Source of the DNA: Kutzneria sp. 744
GTDB taxonomy: Bacteria; Actinomycetota; Actinomycetes; Mycobacteriales; Pseudonocardiaceae
DNA length: 51,540 nucleotides
Reading direction: 5' to 3'
Assembly: GCF_000568255.1 (NCBI RefSeq)
Contig: NZ_KK037166.1
Coordinates: 5,055,685-5,107,224, forward strand
Under the pieces are notes generated by a model. That model ran no database searches. It had not been told where the DNA came from and saw nothing but the letters and a program-made list of their open reading frames with translations. Shown piece after piece: positions 27,614 through 35,800 of this stretch. A program made the translations under genes and the position numbers. Position 1 is the stretch's first letter. Every line of letters starts with the position of its first letter.

Positions 27614-28161
27614 GACACCGACCGTTCCAATCCCGCTTCGACCCCAGGGAGAAATCCGCGCAGCGCGCGAAGTGCGTGGTAGCACCGGGACTTCACGGTC
27701 CCGAGCGGAATGCCCAACGCCTGGGCGGCCTCGCTGGCCGTGCCGCCGAGCAGGTAGATCTGCTCCAGGACGTCACGGTGCTCGGCGGACAGCCGGCCCA
27801 GCGCGGCGCCGACGATCATGGTGTTGACGACGCCTTCGGCATGGTCGTGGGAGACGGCGACGTCGACGGGCGGCTCGGCGACTTCCTGCGGCCGAGAGGC
27901 GCGGGCGCGAGCCTTGTCCGTCACGAGATTGCGCACCACGGTCAACAGCCAGCCGCGAACGGACCCCTTGCCGTTGACCAGGCTGTCGGGATGCTGCCAG
28001 GCCCGCACCAACGCCTCCTGCACGACGTCCTCCGCCGCGGCGCGGTCCCCGGTCAGCCGATACGCGTACGCCACCATGGCCCCGCCGTGCTCGCGGTACA
28101 GCGAACGCAGCAACGCCTCGTCGGCCACGTCGTGGCGGGCGCGCCTGCTCAGCCCTGCCAT
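27610..28161 (-). CDS. ECF RNA polymerase sigma factor
   Basis: 183 residues from ATG at 28161. Region 2 has YREHGGAMVAYAYRLTGD and AAEDVVQEALVRAW; region 4 has LSAEHRDVLEQIYLLGG, ASEAAQALGIPLGTVKSR and YHALRALRGFL. It forms an operon with the anti-sigma gene and lies between two lipoprotein genes that share a promoter TTGAACCG-14-CCGTGT, its probable targets. Its own upstream region has CCGTGT on the minus strand near 28224, but only a weak -35, so autoregulation by the same motif is unsure. Subgroup assignment (SigK/SigL-like) is not made. Confidence 0.93.
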   Translation of the reverse strand: MAGLSRRARHDVADEALLRSLYREHGGAMVAYAYRLTGDRAAAEDVVQEALVRAWQHPDSLVNGKGSVRGWLLTVVRNLVTDKARARASRPQEVAEPPVDVAVSHDHAEGVVNTMIVGAALGRLSAEHRDVLEQIYLLGGTASEAAQALGIPLGTVKSRCYHALRALRGFLPGVEAGLERSVS

Positions 28162-28404
28162 CAGCACCACCTTCCGTGTCACCCCCGTGCACCGACCGGA
28201 AATCCCGATCGGGCTCATCGAGAAACACGGCCACCCGACGCGATCGGCCGACCGCGGGGCGACTCCAGCCGCCGACGGCTGCCCGATCGGACACACCGTC
28301 CACAGTGGAGGGCGGCCGGGTCCGTGCGACGCCCTGCACACCGCGCGGGCCCGGCCTACGTGACACACGAGCGAACCGCCGAACGGGTTCAACGGAATTT
28401 CGCC

Positions 28405-28432
28405 TTGAACCGCCCGAGCCGCCCGACCGTGT
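28405..28432 (+). promoter_or_regulatory. ECF sigma promoter of the second lipoprotein
   Basis: TTGAACCG (28405-28412), 14 bases, CCGTGT (28427-28432), then 40 bases to the ATG. Identical boxes and spacing to 25000-25027; the spacer sequences differ, so this is not a simple duplication of the region. The rest of the 311-bp gap between the sigma gene and this lipoprotein holds no gene. Confidence 0.7.
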
Positions 28433-28472
28433 TTGCGGCAACCCCACCCGACGACTCACGGAGTGCAGAGCC

Positions 28473-29072
28473 ATGCGGCTGAGCAAGCTGATCCTCTCCT
28501 CGTCCCTCCTGGTCACGGCCATGATCACGATGACGGCGTGCGGTGTGCAGGGCACGCCGCAGGCCGTGGACACCAAGCCGGTGGAGAAGGTGGTGACGCT
28601 GCCTAACCCGCCCGCGGTCCCACCGCCGACGGTGGCCAAGACGCAGAAGCTGGTGCAGATCCTCAGCGGCGCGCCGGAGCAGCCGATGCAGCAGAACGCC
28701 AACGACATCGAGGTCAGGGCGACCACGTCCGAGCAGATCGGCACGTTCCTGACCGACGGCAACGGCATGACGCTGTACATGTTCACCAATGACAGCAACA
28801 AGAAGCCCACGTGTTACGGCGCGTGCGCGAAGACGTGGCCGCCGCTGCTGATCGCCTCGCCCGGCAAGATCTACCCGACCGGTGTCGACCCGCAGGCGAT
28901 CGGTTACGTCGAACGGACCGAGGGCACCTGCCAGGTCACGATCAACGGTCAGCCGGTGTACTACTTCTCCGGCGACAAGGCGCCCGGCGACATCAACGGC
29001 CAGGGCGTGAAGGGCACGTGGTTCGCGGTCAGCCCGACCGGCGGCCAGACTCCCCCGCTTCCGGGCAAGTAG
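28473..29072 (+). CDS. Lipoprotein with PF03640-type repeats
   Basis: 199 residues from ATG at 28473. Signal with lipobox TMTAC, acylated Cys23. After a Pro-rich linker the secreted-repeat motifs appear: GTFLTDGNGMTLYMFTND ... CYGACAKTWPPLLIAS, and GTCQVTINGQPVYYFSGD ... GTWFAVSPTG. This matches the first half of the lipoprotein at 25086, which additionally carries crystallin-like domains. The gene is divergent from the ECF sigma factor and has the shared ECF promoter. The function of this family is unknown; a cell-envelope role is inferred. Confidence 0.87.
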   Translation: MRLSKLILSSSLLVTAMITMTACGVQGTPQAVDTKPVEKVVTLPNPPAVPPPTVAKTQKLVQILSGAPEQPMQQNANDIEVRATTSEQIGTFLTDGNGMTLYMFTNDSNKKPTCYGACAKTWPPLLIASPGKIYPTGVDPQAIGYVERTEGTCQVTINGQPVYYFSGDKAPGDINGQGVKGTWFAVSPTGGQTPPLPGK

Positions 29073-29073
29073 A

Positions 29074-30036
29074 TCAGCAGTGCCGGCCCGAGTTGATGCA
29101 GTCCACGACCCTGGTCATCAGCGAATCCGGCATGGCGTCGACGAACATCGCGTGATCGGTCACGGAGCTGTAGTGCTCGTCCGGGAAGGCGTCGATCGCG
29201 TAGTGCAGGCCGGGCGCCAGTGTGTAGGCGACCTCGATGTGCAGCTCCGGCACCGGGAAGGTGCCGACCCGACAGCCGCCGCCGGACTCCGGGAACACGA
29301 GGTGGCTGCGGTGGTCAGGGCTGTCGGTGCTGGTGCCGTTCCAGCAGTTCGGGAAGTCGAACACGCGAATGGTCTGCTGCCCGGATCCGCACTGCGGATA
29401 GTCATTGGTGATCCGGTCCCGCGCACCGGAACAGGTCCACTGCACGTGCTCGGTGTTGGCGAGTCCTTCGGTGGTGCCGTGCGGGTTTCCCGTGGTGCCG
29501 CGCAGGAATCGGGGCATGGCGATGACGCTGCTGACCGGGCTGCCGCGATATTCGACCAGCACCGAGGTCGGCACGGCGATGGTGCTGTGGTTCATGGACA
29601 TGCCGTCCATGCCGTCCATCTGCGTCAACGCCGACGGCAGCATCAGCACGGGCCAGTAGTAGGTGGACTTGTCGCCGAACTGGCACGTGGTCTCGCCCGC
29701 GGCCAGGCTGTCGTCGGTGGACAACGCGTTGGTCGACTTGTTGCCCACGTAGTCGTGCACGTGGTGGGCGCCGCCGACGACACCGGGCTGGGCGACCAGA
29801 TTGTCGGAGTTGTACATCCGCTCCTGGTTGCGCCCGCAGTCGACGTGCCAGCTGCCGGGCGAGCCGGTCGAGGTGTACGCGACCGGCGTCGGCGCCGGGT
29901 TGGCGTCGGCGATGTCGATGTAGGTCGCCCCGGCCGGCGCGCTGAGCGCGCGGTAGGTGACGACCCCGCCGGCGACCAGCGCCAGGCACAGCACGGGCAG
30001 CACCACCCGCCAGAGCCGCTTGCGCCCTCGAATCAC
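29074..30036 (-). CDS. DUF1996 domain protein, membrane-anchored or secreted
   Basis: 320 residues from GTG at 30036; an in-frame TTG at 30072 is less likely. A hydrophobic signal-anchor (WRVVLPVLCLALVAGGVV) precedes the DUF1996 domain, with the conserved histidine-rich VGGAHHVHDYVGN, STYYWPVLML, FDFPNCWNG and CRVGTFPVPELHIEVAY. DUF1996 proteins are common in fungi and in actinobacteria near carbohydrate-active enzymes; the reaction is not known to me. A paralogue lies at 34888-35790. The stop is one base from that of the convergent lipoprotein. Confidence 0.87.
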   Translation of the reverse strand: MIRGRKRLWRVVLPVLCLALVAGGVVTYRALSAPAGATYIDIADANPAPTPVAYTSTGSPGSWHVDCGRNQERMYNSDNLVAQPGVVGGAHHVHDYVGNKSTNALSTDDSLAAGETTCQFGDKSTYYWPVLMLPSALTQMDGMDGMSMNHSTIAVPTSVLVEYRGSPVSSVIAMPRFLRGTTGNPHGTTEGLANTEHVQWTCSGARDRITNDYPQCGSGQQTIRVFDFPNCWNGTSTDSPDHRSHLVFPESGGGCRVGTFPVPELHIEVAYTLAPGLHYAIDAFPDEHYSSVTDHAMFVDAMPDSLMTRVVDCINSGRHC

Positions 30037-30116
30037 GGTCGCAGCATCACAAACGGTCGTGCCGGCGGACAAATCAGGTCCATGAACGGGCAGACGTACA
30101 CGTCCGTTCGGCCGAA

Positions 30117-30869
30117 TCAGATGTTGGCCGAAAGGAATTCGCGTAGCGGCGGGTTGACCGCATCCGGGTCGGTGAGGCTGAGGAAGTGCGCGCCGCCCTC
30201 GACCAGCACGAGCGGCTCCGCCTTGGGCACCGCCGCGACGATCTCCTCGGCCCGTTCCACGGGGTAGGCGGCGTCGGCGGTGCCGTGCAACACCAGCGTG
30301 GGGCAGGAAATCTCACCCAGTCGGTCGATCACGCCGTCCCGGCCGGTCAGCGCTTCCAGCAGCATGGGCACGCGCTCGTACGGCAGTGCCCGCAGCTTGA
30401 CCTTCCACGCGGAGGCGTCCATGGCGCCGATGCAGATGGTGGCGACCATGTCGAGCAGCTGATCGGTCGGCCCCTGCGTGGTCCACAGCGCGCCGAGTCC
30501 GCGGTACGCCTCGGCGACGTGCGGGTCCTCCGGAGCGGCGGAGCTGCCCATCACGGCCAGCGCGGTCACCCGGTCGGGGGCCAGCAGCGCGAGCCGCAGG
30601 CCGACGAATCCGCCCTGGCTGGTGCCGACGACCGCGAACTGGTCGATGCCGAGTTGGTCCACCACCTCCAGCACGTCCCGTGCCACGTCCCAGTAGGTGA
30701 ACGGGCCGTCCGCCGGTGTCTGACCGTGACCGCGTTCATCGATCGTGACCAGCCGAAACGCGTCGCCGAGGGCGGCGACCTGGGGCTCGAACATGCCGCC
30801 GTCCATTAGGAAGCTGTGCAGCAGCACCACCGCCGGTCCGGTGCCGCCGTGGTCCACAAAGTGCGTCAC
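30117..30869 (-). CDS. Alpha/beta hydrolase
   Basis: 250 residues from GTG at 30869, which has a GGGGAGG ribosome site. Hydrolase fold with VVLLHSFLMDGGMF (oxyanion region), nucleophile elbow GTSQGG, catalytic Asp in VLHGTADAAYP and His in EGGAHFLSL. The 3-oxoadipate enol-lactonase-like and lactonase-like hydrolases have this layout. It is divergent from a QsdR-type TetR regulator across a perfect operator, so its expression probably responds to that repressor's ligand, possibly a lactone (inference). Confidence 0.9.
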   Translation of the reverse strand: MTHFVDHGGTGPAVVLLHSFLMDGGMFEPQVAALGDAFRLVTIDERGHGQTPADGPFTYWDVARDVLEVVDQLGIDQFAVVGTSQGGFVGLRLALLAPDRVTALAVMGSSAAPEDPHVAEAYRGLGALWTTQGPTDQLLDMVATICIGAMDASAWKVKLRALPYERVPMLLEALTGRDGVIDRLGEISCPTLVLHGTADAAYPVERAEEIVAAVPKAEPLVLVEGGAHFLSLTDPDAVNPPLREFLSANI

Positions 30870-30883
30870 GCCCCGCCTCCCCG

Positions 30884-30912
30884 TGTGAGACAATCACCGT
30901 ATTTGTCTCACA
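30884..30912. promoter_or_regulatory. Perfect inverted-repeat operator between hydrolase and TetR gene
   Basis: TGTGAGACAA (30884-30893) and TTGTCTCACA (30903-30912) are exact complements around a nine-base spacer. It lies in the 54 bp between the two divergent start codons, so one dimeric repressor could control both. Confidence 0.8.
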
Positions 30913-30923
30913 GGGAGGCCTGG

Positions 30924-31469
30924 TTGACAAGAAACACGACCGAGGATGTGGTCCGGGCGGCGACCACCGCCTACCTGTCGGGCCGGCCGCTGGACATGTC
31001 CGTGCTGGCCGCCGACCTCGGGCTCAGCCGCGCCACGCTCTACCGGCGCATCGGCAACCACGATGGGCTGGTCGGCATGGTGCTGGCCGAGCAGACCGAG
31101 CACACCTTCCGACGCTGCCTCGACGGCGTCTGCGCCGAGGGCCTCGATCGCGTGCGGGTGGTCTTCGAGCGCTTCATGTACGCCGTGATCGGCGCCGAGC
31201 CGTTGCGGGCGTTCATCGAGCGTGACCCGCTGCTGTTCATCCGGATCGTGCTCGCCCCCGGCCTGGTCGAGCAGCGCGCGACCACGCTGTTCGCCAAGCT
31301 GCTGGTCGAGTCCGGCGTGTGCTTCGCCGTGCCGACGGGCGTGCTGGCACAGGCGATCGTCCGCATCGGCGACTCGTTCATGTACAGCCATCTGCTCGGC
31401 GGGCACGAGCCGGAGACCGACAATGTGATCTCCCTGGTCAACCTCCTGCTGGATTCGGCGTCGCGGTGA
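30924..31469 (+). CDS. TetR-family (QsdR-like) transcriptional regulator
   Basis: 181 residues from TTG at 30924, chosen because AGGGAGG lies six bases upstream. The N-terminal helix-turn-helix is AYLSGRPLDMSVLAADLGLS and RATLYRRIGNHDGL. The C-terminal part resembles the QsdR ligand domain (EPLRAFIERDPLLFIRIVL, VRIGDSFMYSHLLGG). QsdR-type repressors sense lactone-like signals in Rhodococcus and control a lactonase. Here the divergent gene is an alpha/beta hydrolase. The gene's end overlaps the convergent GH76 gene by 32 bp. Confidence 0.87.
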   Translation: MTRNTTEDVVRAATTAYLSGRPLDMSVLAADLGLSRATLYRRIGNHDGLVGMVLAEQTEHTFRRCLDGVCAEGLDRVRVVFERFMYAVIGAEPLRAFIERDPLLFIRIVLAPGLVEQRATTLFAKLLVESGVCFAVPTGVLAQAIVRIGDSFMYSHLLGGHEPETDNVISLVNLLLDSASR

Positions 31470-33186
31470 GGGCCTCCAGCGCGCTGGCCTGTGTGCGCCA
31501 GTCGACGGCGTTCGGGGCGCCGCCGGCCCAGCGCAGGCCGAGGTGGTTGAGCGGGTCTCGATCGTTGGCCCACAAGGAGTTCGCCTGGGTTTGCAGGTAC
31601 GGCTGGTAGCCGACCTCGGCCAGGTAGCGGACGAGGATCCCCTTGAACTGCTTCTGGTTGTCATCGCAGTTCGGCTCGCATGACTCGGTCAGCACACCCG
31701 TTCCGACCGCGTTGCCCAGGCGCGTCGCCGCGTCCAGCCAACGCCGGTCGCCGGTGGCGCGGTAGAGCTCGTCGAAGCCACCGATGGCCAGGCCCTGGTT
31801 GTACGTCCAGACGGTCTGTCCGTTGTTGCGGCAGTCGGCGGTGAGGCCGTCGTTGACCTGATTGTTCCCGTTGATCAGGCCGCTGTTCAGGTACCAGTTT
31901 CCCGCCGTCACGGCCCGCTGGCCCCAGACCGTGTCGCCGGGCGCGTCCACATGCAGCGCGGCGGTCAGCCTCAGATAGAGGCCGCTCGTCACGGCGTTCT
32001 TGTACGTCCGCTCGCGGTTCCACCAGACGCCGCCTCCGCACGTCCCGGTGTCCCAGAAATCGTTGACGTAGTTGGCAATTGTCGTCGCCTCGGTCAGGTA
32101 GCGGGAGTCGTGGGTGTAGTCGTAGGCGGCGATCCAGGCCAGGCCCCACCATGCCGAGTCGTCGATCGCCCGGCTGATGAAGTCGCCCTCGATCGGGTCG
32201 CTCGACTTGACGCCGGCCGGGAACACTGCCTTGTTCACGTCGAATGTGCGCCCGACAACCCAGTCGTAGTCATGGTTTCCGGTCTGCCGAGCGTAGTCGA
32301 TCAACGCCGTCAGCGTGGCCGCCGAGTTCCACCAGCTGCTGGGCCACCACGCCTGATAGGCGTCGTAGGAGTACACCAGCGCATCAGCCGCCGCCCCGGC
32401 CCGTGTCGGCGACGGGCGAGCCCACGCCGTGCAGCTTCCGTTGGCGTGACTGGCTTCCCGTCCACAAGCCCGCACAACACCGCCGTACAGCTTGGCTTTG
32501 GGATCTCGCGTGGCGAACATCGCGGTACGGCCCGATGTCGTGCGTCCGAGCGACGATCCGTCCGGCCAGCTCGCGCCTTCGTTCCAGCTGCGGTCCAGCC
32601 AGACCTCGTCGCCGGGCCCGTTGTTCTCGATCGTCGCCCACGCCATGCCGTTGGCATCGGTGTGCAGCCGGACCGTGCGGCCGTAGATCGTCGTCGGCGC
32701 GACCGGCTGCATGTCACCGTTCTGTTGACTGCTGCCATCACAGGCTTCGTCGCAAACGTTGGGGTACAGCCAATCCGTGCAGGCCACCCCGTTCGCGTCG
32801 CCGCAGGCCCTGATCACGCCGCGGCGATGCCCCACCGGGTCGTAGACGTTGTACATCAGCGTTCTGGTGCCGGTCCAGCTGCTCGGGATGGCGGCCTTGC
32901 CCAGCAGCCCCTCCCACGTCTGGCCGCCGTCCCAGGACCGGTCCAGCCACACCGCGTCGCCCGTCGTGCCCAGATCGATACTGGCCCAGGCCATGCCGTC
33001 CGGCTCCGACACGTGCAGCTGGACCTTGCGGCCGTTGATGTTCTTGTCCGGCAGGGGAAACGTCTCCCGCTGGGCCCTCGACGGGTCGAGGGTGTCGCAG
33101 GACGTGGCGCACACCGTCGTCGCCGCCGCGGCCGGAACCGGCGGCAGCGCCAGGACGATCAGGAGAAGCGGCAGGAGCCTGATCAC
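31438..33186 (-). CDS. Secreted glycoside hydrolase family 76 (alpha-1,6-mannanase-like)
   Basis: 582 residues from GTG at 33186. Sec signal (IRLLPLLLIVLALPPVPAAA). The N-terminal 230 residues hold two related modules, each with a DGMAWASID / NGMAWATIE motif, DAVWLDRSWDGG / DEVWLDRSWNEG and paired cysteines; their role is unknown and may be carbohydrate binding. The GH76 alpha/alpha toroid follows with the catalytic Asp pair in RAIDDSAWWGLAWIAAYD, GGGVWWNRERTYKNAVTSG and QTVWTYNQGLAIGGF. GH76 enzymes cleave alpha-1,6-mannan, as in fungal or mycobacterial-type mannans. The neighbouring GH16 and DUF1996 genes suggest cell-wall polysaccharide degradation. Confidence 0.9.
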   Translation of the reverse strand: MIRLLPLLLIVLALPPVPAAAATTVCATSCDTLDPSRAQRETFPLPDKNINGRKVQLHVSEPDGMAWASIDLGTTGDAVWLDRSWDGGQTWEGLLGKAAIPSSWTGTRTLMYNVYDPVGHRRGVIRACGDANGVACTDWLYPNVCDEACDGSSQQNGDMQPVAPTTIYGRTVRLHTDANGMAWATIENNGPGDEVWLDRSWNEGASWPDGSSLGRTTSGRTAMFATRDPKAKLYGGVVRACGREASHANGSCTAWARPSPTRAGAAADALVYSYDAYQAWWPSSWWNSAATLTALIDYARQTGNHDYDWVVGRTFDVNKAVFPAGVKSSDPIEGDFISRAIDDSAWWGLAWIAAYDYTHDSRYLTEATTIANYVNDFWDTGTCGGGVWWNRERTYKNAVTSGLYLRLTAALHVDAPGDTVWGQRAVTAGNWYLNSGLINGNNQVNDGLTADCRNNGQTVWTYNQGLAIGGFDELYRATGDRRWLDAATRLGNAVGTGVLTESCEPNCDDNQKQFKGILVRYLAEVGYQPYLQTQANSLWANDRDPLNHLGLRWAGGAPNAVDWRTQASALEALTATPNPAGG

Positions 33187-33274
33187 CCTTCGCAGGGTGA
33201 CAGCGCTCCCACCGCCCGGCCACCCCTCGCCCCCGATTCTGGCTCGAACCGGACAAGCACCCGACCTGTGTGAA

Positions 33275-33311
33275 AGGACCATTCCTCACACTGAACGCCA
33301 CGAATGGTCCT
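33275..33311. repeat. Palindrome AGGACCATTC...GAATGGTCCT (left of IS110 element)
   Basis: Ten-bp arms (33275-33284 and 33302-33311) around a 17-base loop. A closely similar palindrome lies at 34827-34869 on the other side of the transposase gene, and a half-copy GAATGGTCCT at 33375-33384. These look like REP-type intergenic palindromes. Confidence 0.75.
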
Positions 33312-33374
33312 AATCAGTGTTGGGAGTGGCTGTCTGGCAGGCTCCTGGTGGTAGCCGGCCGGCGGATGAGCACT

Positions 33375-34826
33375 GAATGGTCCTGGACCTGGAGTCCTGT
33401 GGAAAGACCGTGCCCCCGCCGGTAGGCCGGGAGAGTCGATCGCCGCTGGGATGTCGTGCCCCGCGTGCGGGAGCACTGGTTGATGAGGTCGCTGATGGTT
33501 CTCCCGCTGGCCATGCAGGGCGATCGAGAGCACGGGAGGATCGTTGCGGCTGTTCGTGGGAGATGACTGGGCCGAAGACCACCACGACGTTGAGCTGATG
33601 GACACCGGTGGCCACCGGGTGGCCACCGCGCGGCTGCCCGAGGGTGTGGCCGGCATGGCCCGGCTGCACGCGATGATCGGCGATCAGGCCGGCGAGACCG
33701 ACGACGGGGATGTGGAGGTGCTGGTCGGGATCGAGACCGACCGGGGCCCGTGGCTCGCGGCGCTGGTCGCGGCCGGCTACACGGTGTTGGCGGTCAACCC
33801 GGTGCAGGTGGCCGGGTTCCGGCGCCGGTTGGGGATCTCGGGTGCCACAAGCGACGCCGCCGACGCGCACGTGCTGGCCGACATGGTCCGTACCCACGCC
33901 CACGAACTGCGCCCGGTCGCGGGTGACTCCGCCCTGGCCGAGGCGGTCAAGATGGTGGCCCGTATCCACAAGACGCTGATCTGGGAACGGACCCGCCACG
34001 TCCAGCGGTTGCGGCACGCGTTGCGGGACTACTTCCCCGCCGCGCTGGCCGCGTTCGAGGACCTCGACGCCGGCGACACGCTGGAGTTGCTGGCCACGGC
34101 CCCGACGCAGGGCCGGGCCGCCCGGTTGACGATGACACAGATCAGCGCGGCGTTGACACGGGCCCGCCGCCGCGATGTCGCCGGGAAGGCCGCGGCCGTC
34201 CAGGCCGCGTTGCGCGCTCAGGATCTGACCCAGCCCGAGGTCGTGGCCGAGGCCTACGGCGCGTCGGTCACGGCGCTGGTCGCGGTGCCGACTGTGCTCA
34301 ACACGCAGATCACTGTGCTGCAGGGGCAGGTGCAGGCCCATTTTGGGCGGCACCCGGCCGCTGAGGTCATCGCTTCCCAGCCTGGGTTGGCAGCGGTGCT
34401 CGGCGCTCGGGTGCTCGCCGAGTTCGGAGACGACCCGCACCGCTACGCCAGCGCGAAGGCCCGCAAGAACTACGCCGGCACCTCGCCGGTCACCCGTGCC
34501 TCGGGCAAGAAGAAGGCCGTGCTGGCCCGGCACGTCCACAACGACCGGTTGGTGGACGCGGTGATGGCCCAGGCGTTCGCCGCGCTCACGTCGTCGCCCG
34601 GCGCACGGGCGTACTACGACCGGCAGAAAGCCCGTGGGGCTGGTCATAACGCCGCGTTGCCGCAGCTGGCCAACCGGTTGGTGGGCATCCTGCACGGCTG
34701 TGTGAAGACCGGCACCGTCTACGACGAAGGGACGGCCTGGTCACATCACGTCGACCAGACCGCCGCTTGACATCCAAAACCCTGGGATGCCTTTCCAAGC
34801 ATCAGGCCCTCGACCACCGACGCTGT
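33375..34826 (+). mobile_element. IS110-family insertion sequence (ends approximate)
   Basis: One transposase gene with about 160 bases of non-coding DNA before it and about 55 after. IS110 elements usually lack terminal inverted repeats and long target duplications, so the ends cannot be fixed from sequence alone; I place them between the half-palindrome at 33375 and the palindrome at 34827. In characterised IS110 elements the non-coding end encodes a bridge RNA that chooses donor and target; 33385-33543 is the corresponding region here. Confidence 0.7.
33544..34770 (+). CDS. IS110-family transposase (DEDD recombinase)
   Basis: 408 residues from TTG at 33544 with GGGAGG upstream. The RuvC-like DEDD domain shows the acidic residues in FVGDDWAEDHH, VLVGIETDRGPW and SDAADAHVLADM. 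The C-terminal transposase_20 domain has VIASQPGLAAVLGARVLAEF and NYAGTSPVTRASGKKK with the conserved serine. The open frame is intact and full-length for the family, so the element could be active. It separates the GH76 gene from the DUF1996/GH16 operon. Confidence 0.93.
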   Translation: MRLFVGDDWAEDHHDVELMDTGGHRVATARLPEGVAGMARLHAMIGDQAGETDDGDVEVLVGIETDRGPWLAALVAAGYTVLAVNPVQVAGFRRRLGISGATSDAADAHVLADMVRTHAHELRPVAGDSALAEAVKMVARIHKTLIWERTRHVQRLRHALRDYFPAALAAFEDLDAGDTLELLATAPTQGRAARLTMTQISAALTRARRRDVAGKAAAVQAALRAQDLTQPEVVAEAYGASVTALVAVPTVLNTQITVLQGQVQAHFGRHPAAEVIASQPGLAAVLGARVLAEFGDDPHRYASAKARKNYAGTSPVTRASGKKKAVLARHVHNDRLVDAVMAQAFAALTSSPGARAYYDRQKARGAGHNAALPQLANRLVGILHGCVKTGTVYDEGTAWSHHVDQTAA

Positions 34827-34869
34827 GAACGGACCATTCCTGAACTCCGAGTAGCGGAATGGTCCGTTC
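34827..34869. repeat. Palindrome GAACGGACCATTCC...GGAATGGTCCGTTC (right of IS110 element)
   Basis: Perfect 14-bp arms (34827-34840 and 34856-34869) with a 15-base loop. It lies 19 bases after the stop of the DUF1996 gene and may also serve as its terminator. It shares the core GGACCATTC/GAATGGTCC with the palindrome at 33275-33311. Confidence 0.8.
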
Positions 34870-34887
34870 CAAGCGGCAGGGCCTTGA

Positions 34888-35790
34888 CTAGCGGCCGGGC
34901 AGGCGGTAGTCCGGGCCCAGGGCGGCGCCGCGGTCGGGCTTGTACTGGTCGAAGCCCCGCGAGTCGCACTGGAGGCCGCCGTTGATGCAGTGCTTGACCA
35001 GCGCGGCCAGCGTGGGCGGGTCCCAGGCGTTGAAGAAGTCGTAGTGCCAGGAGTAGCCGCGGCCGCTGGCCAGGTGCACCTGCGACATGTCGCCGCTGAC
35101 CGGGAAGGCGATCTTGAACTCCAGCATCGGCACCGGCACCGGGTGGTCGGCCGGGCAGGTCAGCGTGACCCGGTCCGGATAGGCCATGTGGCTCTTGTGA
35201 TCCGCCGAGTCCAGGTGCACGCCGTCCCAGCAACTCGGGGCCTGGTAACGGATGTTGGCCTGGGTGCCCTCGACGCAGTAGGACGGGAAGTCCCAGTTGT
35301 GGAAGCTGTCGCCGCACTCCCAGCCCTCGATGGCGCCGGGCGCGTGCTGGAACTGGTCCTGGGTGGCCATCATGTCGCCGACCACGAACTTCAGCCCCTG
35401 CGGGAAGGGCTGGACCTTGGTGTAGTCCAGGATGCCGGACTTGTAGTAGACGACCTGCGACCAGGTGGACAGGATCGGCTGGTTTCCGTTGTACAGCGTG
35501 GGGAACCAGTACGCGGACAGGTCGTCGGGCGCCAGGCACGTGGTGGCCCCGGTGCCGGCGGCCAGCAGCGAGTTCAGGGTGGTCGCCGCGTTGGTCGTGG
35601 TGTTGCCCAGGAACGTGTGGTCGTGCGACGCCCCCGGCTGGTTCGGGAAGACGATGGGATCGTCCGGCTGGTGGTGGGTGATCGTGCAGTCGGCCTGGAA
35701 CTCGTGGTGGGTCACGACGTCGTCGGCCTGAGCGACCGACGCCAGCGCGACCACCAGTGCCGCGGCGAGGAGCAGGGCCTTGCGGGACAC
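34888..35790 (-). CDS. Secreted DUF1996 domain protein
   Basis: 300 residues from GTG at 35790 with GGGAGA upstream. Signal peptide (MSRKALLLAAALVVALASVAQA). DUF1996 motifs: GASHDHTFLGNT, LSAYWFPTLYNG, IEGWECGDSFHNWDFP, SCWDGVHLDSADHKSHMAYP and CPADHPVPVPMLEFKIAFP. It is a distant paralogue of the protein at 29074. It follows the GH16 gene by ten bases, so it is in the same LacI-controlled operon. The enzymatic role is unknown; operon context suggests action on a polysaccharide. Confidence 0.9.
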   Translation of the reverse strand: MSRKALLLAAALVVALASVAQADDVVTHHEFQADCTITHHQPDDPIVFPNQPGASHDHTFLGNTTTNAATTLNSLLAAGTGATTCLAPDDLSAYWFPTLYNGNQPILSTWSQVVYYKSGILDYTKVQPFPQGLKFVVGDMMATQDQFQHAPGAIEGWECGDSFHNWDFPSYCVEGTQANIRYQAPSCWDGVHLDSADHKSHMAYPDRVTLTCPADHPVPVPMLEFKIAFPVSGDMSQVHLASGRGYSWHYDFFNAWDPPTLAALVKHCINGGLQCDSRGFDQYKPDRGAALGPDYRLPGR

Positions 35791-35800
35791 GGGCTTCTCC

